DNA from: Flavobacteriales bacterium
Lineage (GTDB): Bacteria; Bacteroidota; Bacteroidia; Flavobacteriales_E; Vicingaceae
Assembly (NCBI GenBank): GCA_020635795.1
Contig: JACJZD010000001.1
Coordinates: 877,001-941,000, forward strand
DNA length: 64,000 nucleotides
Direction of reading: 5' to 3'
The notes below the pieces were generated by a model. It was not told the origin of the DNA and made no database searches. It saw only the letters and a program-made list of their open reading frames with translations. Below, piece after piece: positions 27,727 through 37,265 of this stretch (the stretch's first letter is position 1; each line of letters opens with the position of its first letter). The translations under genes and the position numbers were made by a program.

Positions 27727-28469
27727 TATTTTTTTGCAATAATAATCAATCTTTCAGAGTTTTCTTCATCAAATGGATTTAATGAATAGTCGCCAAAAAT
27801 AGCTTCTAAAGTTAATCCCGCTTTTTTCAGGTAATTTTTGAAATTAGTTAATTGGATTAGTTTAACACGTTCTGTAAAATGAAAATCGGTATTGTTATCG
27901 TTAAATTTTATGTGCTTAATAATAAAGTTGTTATCTAGTTCTTTGGTAATGTCGAAGGTAATGTGTTCAACTTTTTTTGTCTCAATAGTTTTAAGGTTTG
28001 ATAACGTATGTTTCACATTTAAAAAATCAATAACCAAAACGCCACCTTTTTTTAAACTACTAGCCATTGCATCAATTGATTGTTGGTTATCGTTTTCATC
28101 CGAAAAATAACCAAAGCTGGTAAATAAATTAAAAGCACAATCGTAATAATCCAATTTAAGAGGCTTTCTAATGTCGTTTATGAAAAAATTAAGGGTATTA
28201 TTTTGGTATTGTTTGGCATCTATAATGCTGTTTTCCGATAAATCAAAAGCATCGGTTTTGTATCCTAATTTATTAATGTAGATAGCATGCCTACCTTTTC
28301 CACAAGCGATATCAAGCATTTTGCAAGTTGGACTAGGTTTTAAGTAATGTATAAGATTGTTTATAAAGTGTTCGGCTTCAACATAATCTCTATTTTTATA
28401 GAGTAAATGGTAGTAATGAGAATCAAACCATTCTTCAAACCAGCTATTTTTATCTTGGTTAATTTCCAT
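27726..28469 (-). CDS. Class I SAM-dependent methyltransferase
   Basis: The start is taken as the ATG at 28469 (MEINQDKN); an in-frame TTG at 28487 is less likely. The protein (about 247 residues) shows MLDIACGKGRHAIYI as motif I, DAFDLSENSI as motif II, and DCAFNLFTSFGYF as motif IV. It resembles small-molecule methyltransferases of the Methyltransf_25 type. The substrate cannot be told. It is the first gene of the methyltransferase / ZIP / GNAT run. Confidence 0.8.
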   Translation of the reverse strand: MEINQDKNSWFEEWFDSHYYHLLYKNRDYVEAEHFINNLIHYLKPSPTCKMLDIACGKGRHAIYINKLGYKTDAFDLSENSIIDAKQYQNNTLNFFINDIRKPLKLDYYDCAFNLFTSFGYFSDENDNQQSIDAMASSLKKGGVLVIDFLNVKHTLSNLKTIETKKVEHITFDITKELDNNFIIKHIKFNDNNTDFHFTERVKLIQLTNFKNYLKKAGLTLEAIFGDYSLNPFDEENSERLIIIAKK

Positions 28470-28515
28470 TTTTAAACTATCTTTCAATCCACAAAAATAG
28501 GTTATTCTATATTAA

Positions 28516-31500
28516 ATGAACTTGCGTAATTTTTTTATTTTGTTGTTCTTAATGAGTGCTTTCCTTTTAAAAGGGCAGTTTTCGAAACCTTTTGTGAAAA
28601 ATTATACACCAAAAGATTACAACGCGTTTTTTCAAAATTGGGATGCTGTTCAAGACAAAAAGGGAGTAATGTATTTTGCCAATAATTATGGTGTATTGGT
28701 TTTTTCGGGTAACAAATGGGATGTAATAGGAGCTCCAAATGGTTCAATAATACGTTCGTTGGTTTTAAATAATGAAGGAAAAGTTGTTGCAGGTGGTTAT
28801 AACGAAATAGGTATTATTGAGAGCGATAAACAGGGTAATCCTGCTTTCAACTCGATTACCACTTCTTTAGCCGAAGAATTTCAAGATTTTGGTAGTGTTT
28901 GGAACATTGTTCAACTAAAAAACAGCACATATTTTTCGACCGATAGGTATATTTTGAAATATGAAAACAACAAACTAAGTAAAGTGGCTGATAAGGGAGG
29001 TAAGTTGTTTTCCAAAGTAGGGAGTACTATCTATCTTTCTACTGATTCGTCGGGGTTGATGAAATTCGAAAATGAACAGCTTCAAGAATTGCCTCGAGGT
29101 AACTTTTTTAGTAAAATGAAAATTTATGCGGTAGTTGAAAATAGAAATGGTATAATGGTTGTAACCAAAGACGACGGATTATATTTTTACTCTACCGATA
29201 CCATTTACGAAGTTGGAGATGCTAAAACTAAAGCTATTTTTAAGCAATCTGATTTATATTCTGCTGCGGTTCTTCCTGATGGTAATATTTGTATTTCAAC
29301 ACTTAAAAATGGTGTGATAATACTGAATCAAATTGGAGAGATAGAAGAGATTTTTAACAAGCAAAGTGGTGTTCAACATCAAACTTGTTGGAAAACCTTT
29401 TTCGATAAACAAGGGAATTTGTGGTTGATGTTGGATAAAGGAATTACAAAAATAGAATACAACAGTCCTTTTTCTAGTTACAATACCAATGGAGAAATTG
29501 AAGGAACGATAATGAGTATTGCTAGGTTCAATAACAATATGTTTGTAGCTACTTCGGTTGGATTGTATCAGTCTAAAACCACCACAACGCCATTTGGAGA
29601 TAAATTAGAGTTTAGACTAATTCCTGATATTAAATCTCAATGTTGGGATTTGCTTGAAATTAATGACAGAATATTGGTTGCTAGTAGTGGAGGAGTATTT
29701 GGTATCAATAAACAAGACCAAGTAATTCGGTATAATAATGATATTGTTTATGTGCTAAAAAAATCGAGTTATTATTCTAATTTAATTTTTACTGGTAGAG
29801 AAGATGGGCTTTCATTGGTTAATTTTAATCAAGGATGGAAAGAAGATAAGATACTTGAGGTAAATACACAAGTAAGAAGTATTTACGAAGAAACAGAGCA
29901 AAACATTTGGTTAGGAACTTATGTAAATGGAGCGATTAATTTTAACTATCAATTAACGGATGATTTTAAATTATTATCGTCAAAAGCTAAAAATTATAGC
30001 TACGACGAGGGGTTAAAAGGGCTAGAAGTAGATGTGTTTAATTACAACAATGAAGTTGTTTTTAGTACCGATATTGGGTTGATGAAAAAAAAGGTAAAAA
30101 ATGGAAAAATCATTTTTTACCCTGATACCACGCTCGGCAAATCGTTCTCTAATTCAACCAGATTAGTTTATAGATTAATGGAAGACAATTTCCATAACGT
30201 ATGGATGTATGCTCCAATTAGTGGAGTAGTTAATAATGAACCATTGGGGTTTGTAAAGGAGCACAACGATAATTACAGCTTTAATTACCAACAGTTTAAT
30301 AGATTGCCACAAGGAATTATTTATGCCATTTATCCAGATTATAACAGCGATGTTTGGCTGGGAGGAGTTGAGGGGTTGTTTAAATACAATCATCTTAAAA
30401 ATTCGGTAAAGTATAATGCTATTTTTTATACTCTATTAAATAAAGTTAGTATTTCTAATGATTCTATTATCCATGTAGGAGTTTTTGGATTACCAAAATC
30501 TACGTATGAGATTAACTACGAAAACAACAATATTCAATTTGAATTTAGTTGTACCAATTTTTTAAACGAACAACAAAATCAATTTCAATATAAACTAGAA
30601 GGTTTTGATGACGATTGGTCGGAATGGACTACTGAAAGCAAAAAACAATACACCAATTTATTTGAAGGAAATTACACCTTTAAAGTTCGTTCTAGAAATG
30701 CCTTTAATGACCTCGGAATAGAAACTGTTTTTCGGTTTAAAATAATTCCACCATGGTACAGAGGCTGGTTGGCTTACGTAGTATATGTTTTAGCTCTTGC
30801 TTTATTTATATGGTTTATTGTAAAGCTAAGTGTTTATCGGTTAAAACTTGCCAATTTAAAATTAGAAGGAATTATTAAGTTAAGAACAAAAGAAATTAGG
30901 GAGAAAAATGAGCAGTTGTTAGATGCTTTAACAGATATAAAAGATAGTATAAACTATGCTAAAAGATTACAGGAAGCTATTTTGCCTAAACAATCAGAAA
31001 TAGACAGCGTTTTTCCTGAAAACTTTGTGTTTTTTGCACCTAGAGATATTGTTAGTGGCGATTTTTATTGGTTGTCGGAACGAAACAATAATAAGCTTTT
31101 TGTAGTTGCCGATTGTACAGGTCATGGTGTGCCAGGGGCATTTGTATCAATGTTAGGTAATGATTTGTTAAATCACATTGTTAACGATGAAACAATTAAC
31201 AACCCAGCATTAATTTTAACACTTTTAAATCAAGGAGTACAAAATGCTTTTAGAAGTACTGATGTTAAAACCAATAGTAACGATGGAATGGATATTTCGA
31301 TTATTTCTATTAATGAAAAACTGATGCTGAAATATTCGGGAGCAAACCGACCATTATTTATAGTTAGAAAAAATGAATTGATAGAACTTAAACCTGATAA
31401 AACTGCAATTGGAGGAAGAACAGCATTTGAGTTTAAGTTTGAAGAACAATCTTTTCAATTACATAAAAATGATTTAATTTATATGTTTAGCGATGGGTTT

Positions 31501-31683
31501 GCTGACCAATTTGGTGGTGCAAATAATAAGAAATATTTGATTAAACGGTTAAAAGATCTTTTGCTAAAAAACGCTATGTTGACGATGGTAGCTCAAAAAG
31601 AAATTTTGAAAAACGAATTTCTGGAATGGAAAAAGGAGGTGAACCAACTTGATGATGTGTTAGTTACAGGAATTAAAATATAG
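28516..31683 (+). CDS. Propeller - Y_Y_Y - SpoIIE phosphatase sensor protein
   Basis: The 1055-residue protein has a signal peptide, a two-component-regulator type beta-propeller (about 25-640), a Y_Y_Y domain ending near FKIIPPWYRGW (about 690-750), one transmembrane helix (about 750-772) and a signalling helix (KDSINYAKRLQEAILP). The PP2C/SpoIIE domain (about 837-1055) has metal motifs SGDFYW, DCTGHGVPGAF and DGMDISI and ends QLDDVLVTGIKI. A periplasmic ligand is thus linked to cytoplasmic Ser/Thr dephosphorylation. Its likely substrates are anti-sigma-antagonist-like proteins; siaC is encoded nearby. Confidence 0.9.
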   Translation: MNLRNFFILLFLMSAFLLKGQFSKPFVKNYTPKDYNAFFQNWDAVQDKKGVMYFANNYGVLVFSGNKWDVIGAPNGSIIRSLVLNNEGKVVAGGYNEIGIIESDKQGNPAFNSITTSLAEEFQDFGSVWNIVQLKNSTYFSTDRYILKYENNKLSKVADKGGKLFSKVGSTIYLSTDSSGLMKFENEQLQELPRGNFFSKMKIYAVVENRNGIMVVTKDDGLYFYSTDTIYEVGDAKTKAIFKQSDLYSAAVLPDGNICISTLKNGVIILNQIGEIEEIFNKQSGVQHQTCWKTFFDKQGNLWLMLDKGITKIEYNSPFSSYNTNGEIEGTIMSIARFNNNMFVATSVGLYQSKTTTTPFGDKLEFRLIPDIKSQCWDLLEINDRILVASSGGVFGINKQDQVIRYNNDIVYVLKKSSYYSNLIFTGREDGLSLVNFNQGWKEDKILEVNTQVRSIYEETEQNIWLGTYVNGAINFNYQLTDDFKLLSSKAKNYSYDEGLKGLEVDVFNYNNEVVFSTDIGLMKKKVKNGKIIFYPDTTLGKSFSNSTRLVYRLMEDNFHNVWMYAPISGVVNNEPLGFVKEHNDNYSFNYQQFNRLPQGIIYAIYPDYNSDVWLGGVEGLFKYNHLKNSVKYNAIFYTLLNKVSISNDSIIHVGVFGLPKSTYEINYENNNIQFEFSCTNFLNEQQNQFQYKLEGFDDDWSEWTTESKKQYTNLFEGNYTFKVRSRNAFNDLGIETVFRFKIIPPWYRGWLAYVVYVLALALFIWFIVKLSVYRLKLANLKLEGIIKLRTKEIREKNEQLLDALTDIKDSINYAKRLQEAILPKQSEIDSVFPENFVFFAPRDIVSGDFYWLSERNNNKLFVVADCTGHGVPGAFVSMLGNDLLNHIVNDETINNPALILTLLNQGVQNAFRSTDVKTNSNDGMDISIISINEKLMLKYSGANRPLFIVRKNELIELKPDKTAIGGRTAFEFKFEEQSFQLHKNDLIYMFSDGFADQFGGANNKKYLIKRLKDLLLKNAMLTMVAQKEILKNEFLEWKKEVNQLDDVLVTGIKI

Positions 31684-31723
31684 AAATTAATCTGTTAATT
31701 TGTATTAGAATAAAATCAATTTA

Positions 31724-34700
31724 TTGCCAAAAATATTTTTACATATCGGTTTTATACTTGCCTTGTTACAAGGTGTTGTTGCACAAGATTTGAGGTTTAA
31801 TCAGATAACCAATTCTGATGGGTTGTCTCAAAGTGTTGTAAACTGTATTTTAGAAGATAAATATGGATTTATTTGGGTAGGAACTCAAGATGGATTAAAT
31901 AAATACGATGGATATTCTATTGAAATTATTAAAACCAATCCGCATGATTCTTTATCACTTTCAGGTAATAATATTTTGTCCATTTTTGAAGATAAAACAG
32001 GTATTATTTGGATAGGGACTAATGATGCAGGATTAAACTCATACAACAGATTTACTAATAAGTTTACAGTTTTTAAGCAAAATCCTACCGTAAAAAATAC
32101 ATTGATAAACAATACAATTCGGTCTATTACAGAAGATGAAAATGGTGTTTTATGGATAGGAACTGAAGGGGGGATGTGTAGTTTGGATAAAGACCGAAAA
32201 ACATTTACCAACTATTACCCACACGAAAAAGGATTAAAAAGTAACAGAGTGTGGAGTATTGTTCTTTCATCAAATAAAAATCAATTGTATGTTGCAACTT
32301 TTGGAGAAGGGCTACATATCTTCAATAAAAAATCACAACAATTTACACAAGTTAAAGATACCACTAAAAATGGTGGTTTAAAGGTGCCAGGTAGCGAAAA
32401 AGTAAGAACGGTTTTAGAAGATTTAGCTGGAAATGTATGGATGGGAACGAATAATTCAGGGTTAATTAAATACCAGCCAAAAATAAATCAGTTTCAATAT
32501 TTTGTAGAAGGTAAGTCCACTAAAAATATTTCTAATGAGAGGGTAAGATGTCTCACTCAAATGCCTGATGGAACGATTTGGATAGGAACTTTTAATGGAT
32601 TAAATGTATTTAATCCTAAAACCAATGAGTTTACTAAACATTATAGAAATGAATCAAACACTTATTCATTAAACAACAACAACATTACATGTGTATTAGG
32701 TAGTAATAATAACATTTATTGGGTAGGAACCGATGGAGGTGGGCTTAACATCTATAAACAATTAGCCAATCGATTTAGACATTATTTTAAAGAAGAAAAC
32801 AAGGTCAATACCCTATCAGAAAATACCGTAATGTCTATTTTAAAAACTACTGATGGTAATTTATGGCTAGGTACATTGGGGGGAGGAATAAATATTCTTG
32901 ACAGAAATAAAAATGAATACAGACAGATTACTTTTCCAGAAAACAAAATCCATTCTCGTATTTTATCGCTGCATCAAGACCAAGATGGGTTGGTTTGGAT
33001 AGGTTCATGGGGTGGTGGTGCAAATTTTTACGACCCTGTAAGTAAACAATTTTCACAACCTTTAGAGGAAGGTAAAGTTTTGAATGGAACTTCAATTTCA
33101 AACAACACTGTTGTAGATATTGATGAGGATAAATTTGGAAATATTTGGATAGCGACATTAAATGGGCTTAATAAATTCGATAAAGAAAAGAAATCGATTA
33201 GAAATTTTTTTACTGGCGATGGTTTAGTTGGTAGTAACGTTACAAGTTTGTTTTCCGATAAGGAAGATGACAAGCTTTATGTTGGTACGAGTAATGGTTT
33301 GTGTGTGTTAGATGTTTATAGTAATAAAATTAATAGAGTAGATATTAAAAATAATGAAGTAACCATTAATTCTATTGAAAAAATAGATGATAAGAATTTC
33401 TGGATAGGAACAAATGCTGGGTTGGTGCATTTGAATACAAAAGACAATGCTGTTCTTTGGTTTTTTGAGATTGATGGTCTTCCAAACGAATATATTTATG
33501 GAGTTTTAAAAGACAATAAGAATGTATTATGGATAAGTACCAATTTTGGGTTATCCAAACTTGATTTGAAGCTTTATGCAAAAAATCAAATAGCTCAATT
33601 TAAAAATTACTTTGAAATTGATGGGCTTCAATCCAATGAATTTAATCAAGGGGCATACCATGTATCAAACGATGGAGAGATGTTTTTTGGTGGAATTAAT
33701 GGGTTTAATTCATTTTATCCTGAAAAAGTAATTGATAACCCACATCAGCCACCAGTTTACTTTACTTCATTTAAAATTTTTGAGAAAGAAGTGGAACTGG
33801 ATTCGAATATTTCTCAGAAAAAATATTTAGAGTTAAGTTACAAGGATCAGTTTTTTTCTTTCGAGTTTGTAGGTATTGATTTTAATTTGCCTACTAAAAA
33901 CATGTTTTCGTGGAAGCTAGAAGGTATTGATGAGGACTGGAATCCTCCTACAAAAAGAAGATATGTAAGTTATAATAATTTACCTGGAGGTGATTATGTA
34001 TTACGAGTTAGAGCATCTAATAATGATGGGGTATGGAATGAGGAGGGGGTTGCTATTCATATAAAAATCATTCCGCCATTTTGGAAAACAACTTGGTTTT
34101 ATATTGTTTGCACAATCTTACTTGTTGTTTTTATTTTCGGCTTTATTAAATTCAGAGAACGTAAATTGTTGACTGAAAAGAGAATGTTGGCTCAAAAAGT
34201 AACAGAAAGAACAAAAGAACTTCAAGAAAAAAACAAAGATATTTTAAGCAGTATAACATACGCTAAAAGAATTCAGGAGGCTATTCTCCCACCGTTAAAC
34301 GAGGTTAAAAAACATTTTCCCAATTCATTTATATATTATTCTCCTAAAGATATTGTTAGTGGCGATTTTTATTGGTTTGGTACTAAAAATAACAAATGTA
34401 TTCTTGCAGCTGTTGATTGTACTGGACATGGGGTTCCGGGTGCATTCATGAGTATGATTGGGCATAATTTATTGCATCAAATTGTAGTGAAGGAAGATGT
34501 GATTATACCTTCGGAGATTCTCAATAAATTGGATAAAGCTGTTGTTAAAGCTCTAAAACAAGATGATAATTTCGATACTAAAGATGGAATGGACATGTCA
34601 TTAATTGTTTTTGACAAAGAAACAAAAGAGCTAGAATTTGCAGGGGCTTATCGTCCATTATATCTGTTTAAAAACAAGGAGTTAATTAAAATAGAAGCTG

Positions 34701-35014
34701 ATAAGTATCCTATAGGTGGAGGAAAACAGATACAAGAAAACAAGTTATTTACCAATCATAAAATAGATATAACCGAAGGAGATATTATTTATTTATTTAC
34801 CGATGGTTATCCTGATCAGTTTGGAGGAATTGATGAACAAGCTAGAGGATTAGGAGGTAAAAAAATTATGGTTAAAAAGTTTCAAGAAATTATCAAACAA
34901 AATATTGATTTAGATATGCAAAATCAAGAAGGTGAACTTAAAACATATTTTAATGAGTGGAAAGGTAATCTTGAGCAGGTTGATGATATTTTAGTGATAG
35001 GAATTAAATTTTAA
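31724..35014 (+). CDS. Propeller - Y_Y_Y - SpoIIE phosphatase sensor protein, second paralogue
   Basis: The 1096-residue protein repeats the layout of the preceding gene, with clearer propeller blades of the form GxxWIGTxxGLNxY (for example near residues 45, 90 and 140). The transmembrane helix is at about 788-810, followed by SSITYAKRIQEAILPP and the SpoIIE domain from about 870 (SGDFYW, DCTGHGVPGAF, DGMDMSL). The start is TTG at 31724, which puts a signal peptide ending VVAQ at the N-terminus. All metal-binding Asp positions appear intact. It is 40 bases after its paralogue and shortly before siaB. Confidence 0.9.
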   Translation: MPKIFLHIGFILALLQGVVAQDLRFNQITNSDGLSQSVVNCILEDKYGFIWVGTQDGLNKYDGYSIEIIKTNPHDSLSLSGNNILSIFEDKTGIIWIGTNDAGLNSYNRFTNKFTVFKQNPTVKNTLINNTIRSITEDENGVLWIGTEGGMCSLDKDRKTFTNYYPHEKGLKSNRVWSIVLSSNKNQLYVATFGEGLHIFNKKSQQFTQVKDTTKNGGLKVPGSEKVRTVLEDLAGNVWMGTNNSGLIKYQPKINQFQYFVEGKSTKNISNERVRCLTQMPDGTIWIGTFNGLNVFNPKTNEFTKHYRNESNTYSLNNNNITCVLGSNNNIYWVGTDGGGLNIYKQLANRFRHYFKEENKVNTLSENTVMSILKTTDGNLWLGTLGGGINILDRNKNEYRQITFPENKIHSRILSLHQDQDGLVWIGSWGGGANFYDPVSKQFSQPLEEGKVLNGTSISNNTVVDIDEDKFGNIWIATLNGLNKFDKEKKSIRNFFTGDGLVGSNVTSLFSDKEDDKLYVGTSNGLCVLDVYSNKINRVDIKNNEVTINSIEKIDDKNFWIGTNAGLVHLNTKDNAVLWFFEIDGLPNEYIYGVLKDNKNVLWISTNFGLSKLDLKLYAKNQIAQFKNYFEIDGLQSNEFNQGAYHVSNDGEMFFGGINGFNSFYPEKVIDNPHQPPVYFTSFKIFEKEVELDSNISQKKYLELSYKDQFFSFEFVGIDFNLPTKNMFSWKLEGIDEDWNPPTKRRYVSYNNLPGGDYVLRVRASNNDGVWNEEGVAIHIKIIPPFWKTTWFYIVCTILLVVFIFGFIKFRERKLLTEKRMLAQKVTERTKELQEKNKDILSSITYAKRIQEAILPPLNEVKKHFPNSFIYYSPKDIVSGDFYWFGTKNNKCILAAVDCTGHGVPGAFMSMIGHNLLHQIVVKEDVIIPSEILNKLDKAVVKALKQDDNFDTKDGMDMSLIVFDKETKELEFAGAYRPLYLFKNKELIKIEADKYPIGGGKQIQENKLFTNHKIDITEGDIIYLFTDGYPDQFGGIDEQARGLGGKKIMVKKFQEIIKQNIDLDMQNQEGELKTYFNEWKGNLEQVDDILVIGIKF

Positions 35015-35032
35015 AAATAAATTAGTTAAAAC

Positions 35033-35062
35033 TTGAATTATTCAATCAAATTAATATCTTTG
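35033..35062 (+). promoter_or_regulatory. Bacteroidetes-type promoter before siaB
   Basis: TTG at 35033 (about 35033-35035) is followed after 19 bases by TATCTTTG (35055-35062). This matches the TTG-N19-TAnnTTTG pattern of the Bacteroidetes housekeeping sigma factor and gives a leader of about 25 bases to the ATG at 35095. Confidence 0.65.
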
Positions 35063-35094
35063 GAAAACGAATAGGAAAAGTTGAAGTATAGTTA

Positions 35095-35640
35095 ATGAAA
35101 AATATACACGATTTTTATAATATGATGGAAGACGGAAATATAATGCTCTCTTTTAAAGGAGAAGTAACTTCCGACTTACTCACCTCTATACTTCAGATTA
35201 TGGAGTCTAAAATGGAAGTTTTAGACGAATCTCCTAAAATCAAGAAGAAGGTTTACAATATTCTTGTTGAGTGTTTGCAAAACTTGTATCATCATATTGA
35301 CGAAGATGATACTTTAACTGCTGCTAACGAAAAATCAGCTTTGTTTATGATTAGAAAAAGCGACGAAGGTGATTATTCAATAATGACAGGGAATTACATT
35401 GCAAATGAAAATGTTAATCATCTGAAATCGAAGTTAGATAAGATTAACAGTATGGATAAAGAAGAATTGAAAGATTACTATAAAGAGGTACTTAATAATG
35501 GAGAAATGTCTGCTAAAGGCGGAGGAGGTTTAGGTATGATTGATATAGCAAGAAAATCTGGTAGAAAATTAGATTACAGCTTTGTGAATATAGATAGTAA
35601 GTTTTCTTTTTTTAGTTTAATAGTTAATATCGCACAATAA
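35095..35640 (+). CDS. siaB: SiaB-family protein kinase
   Basis: The 181-residue protein matches the SiaB/DUF6272 family. It has a GHKL-like ATP site: NILVECLQNLYHH as the N-box helix and AKGGGGLGMIDIARKSG as the G-box. In Pseudomonas, SiaB phosphorylates the small protein SiaC and the SpoIIE phosphatase SiaA reverses this. Here the next gene is siaC, and two SpoIIE phosphatases lie upstream, so kinase, substrate and candidate phosphatases are side by side. It has its own promoter. Confidence 0.85.
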   Translation: MKNIHDFYNMMEDGNIMLSFKGEVTSDLLTSILQIMESKMEVLDESPKIKKKVYNILVECLQNLYHHIDEDDTLTAANEKSALFMIRKSDEGDYSIMTGNYIANENVNHLKSKLDKINSMDKEELKDYYKEVLNNGEMSAKGGGGLGMIDIARKSGRKLDYSFVNIDSKFSFFSLIVNIAQ

Positions 35641-35653
35641 ATAATATTTGAAT

Positions 35654-36037
35654 ATGGAAGAGTTAATAATAGAAGGATCACCAAAAACACCAACCATTAA
35701 GTTTAACCCTGAGACAGGATACTTATTAGTAAGAGGTAGATCAATTCCTGAAAATTCCATTGAGTTTTATAAGCCGTTGGTAGATGCATTAGAGGCTTAC
35801 AATAAAAGCTCAAAGTCTCAAACTAAAGTGGATATTCAATTGGAGTATTTCAATACAAGTTCATCAAAGTGTATTTTGGATGTATTTAAGAAGTTGGAAG
35901 CTATTAATGCTGGAAGTAGTGAAGTTACCATTAATTGGTACTACGAAGAAGATGATGAGGATATGTTAGAGGCAGGTGAAGATTACCAAGCAATTATTAG
36001 TGTACCCTTTAAAATGATAGAAGTAGAAGAGGATTAA
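35654..36037 (+). CDS. siaC: SiaC-family regulatory phosphoprotein (DUF1987)
   Basis: The ATG at 35654 gives 127 residues; the TTG two codons earlier is less likely. The fold resembles a STAS/anti-anti-sigma protein. The stretch EYFNTSSSKCILDVFKKL carries the phospho-acceptor; counting from the ATG, the Thr is residue 68, the same position I recall for the phosphorylated Thr in Pseudomonas SiaC. SiaC partners elsewhere include the diguanylate cyclase SiaD, but no GGDEF gene lies here. It ends before a strong terminator. Confidence 0.85.
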   Translation: MEELIIEGSPKTPTIKFNPETGYLLVRGRSIPENSIEFYKPLVDALEAYNKSSKSQTKVDIQLEYFNTSSSKCILDVFKKLEAINAGSSEVTINWYYEEDDEDMLEAGEDYQAIISVPFKMIEVEED

Positions 36038-36062
36038 AACCTGATTCATTTCACATAAAACA

Positions 36063-36093
36063 AAAAAGCTCTTAGACACCTAAGAGCTTTTTT
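36063..36093. terminator. Bidirectional terminator between siaC and tRNA-Pro
   Basis: AAAAGCTCTTAG and CTAAGAGCTTTT form a perfect stem around an ACAC loop, with A and T runs on both sides, so it can end transcripts from either direction. Confidence 0.85.
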
Positions 36094-36100
36094 GTTGTTT

Positions 36101-36177
<77 letters not shown>

Positions 36178-36294
36178 AATTCTACTGCAATTCTAATAAA
36201 AAATGTTATTAAAACTCCTTTTATGTGAATAAAATATCCAAAAAACCTTATTCATTTTGAGTAAATTTGTAATCTCAAAAAACAAATAAAACTT

Positions 36295-37248
36295 ATGTCA
36301 GAACAAATAGAAAAGGTAAAATGTTTAATCATAGGCTCTGGTCCAGCAGGATACACAGCGGCAATTTATGCTGCACGAGCAAATATGAACCCAGTTTTAT
36401 ATCAAGGAATGCAGCCCGGTGGACAATTAACCACAACTAATGAGGTTGAAAATTTTCCTGGATATCCCGATGGAGTTACGGGTCCAGAAATGATGATACA
36501 ACTCGAAAATCAAGCAAAACGATTTAATACGGATATTAGAAATGGTTGGGTAACTAAAGTTGATTTTACTGGTCCAGTACATAAAGTTTGGATTGAGGAT
36601 AAAAAAGAAATTCATGCTGATACAGTAATTATTTCTACAGGTGCTAGTGCTAAATATTTAGGGTTACCATCCGAACAACATTATTTAAAAGCAGGAGGAG
36701 GCGTTTCTGCTTGTGCAGTATGCGATGGATTCTTTTATAGAAATCAAGAAACGGTAATTGTTGGAGCTGGCGATTCAGCTTGTGAGGAAGCTCATTATTT
36801 GTCTAACATTTGTAAAAAAGTTACCATGTTGGTTAGAAAGGATGATTTTAGAGCATCAAAAATTATGGCTGATAGGGTTAAGAAAACACCAAATATTGAA
36901 ATTTTATACAACACAGAAACTGAAGAAGTTTTAGGTGAAAATGATTTAGTAACAGGCGTTAGAGTTAAAAATAACCAAACAGGAGAAGTAAAAGTAATTC
37001 CTTGTACTGGATTTTTTGTTGCTATTGGACATACGCCAAATACCGAAATTTTTAAAGATTACATTAATTTAGATGCAGCAGGATATATTGAATATGCGAA
37101 ACCAGGAACATCAAAAACCAATGTAGAAGGGGTTTTTGTTTCGGGAGATGCTGCTGATAAAACATATCGTCAGGCAATAACTGCTGCAGGAACAGGTTGT
37201 ATGGCGGCGTTAGATGCTGAGCGATATTTAGCAGCATTAGGTCATTAA
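36295..37248 (+). CDS. trxB: Thioredoxin-disulfide reductase
   Basis: The 317-residue flavoenzyme passes NADPH electrons to thioredoxin. The FAD motif GSGPAGYTAAIYAARA begins near residue 14, the redox-active CAVC pair is Cys140 and Cys143, the NADPH motif is GAGDSACEEA, and the C-terminal FAD motif is GVFVSGDAAD. All catalytic residues are present and length is usual. The TAAATTTG at 36262 could be its -7 element, though no -33 TTG is seen. Confidence 0.96.
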   Translation: MSEQIEKVKCLIIGSGPAGYTAAIYAARANMNPVLYQGMQPGGQLTTTNEVENFPGYPDGVTGPEMMIQLENQAKRFNTDIRNGWVTKVDFTGPVHKVWIEDKKEIHADTVIISTGASAKYLGLPSEQHYLKAGGGVSACAVCDGFFYRNQETVIVGAGDSACEEAHYLSNICKKVTMLVRKDDFRASKIMADRVKKTPNIEILYNTETEEVLGENDLVTGVRVKNNQTGEVKVIPCTGFFVAIGHTPNTEIFKDYINLDAAGYIEYAKPGTSKTNVEGVFVSGDAADKTYRQAITAAGTGCMAALDAERYLAALGH

Positions 37249-37265
37249 TATAAAAATATAAAAAA

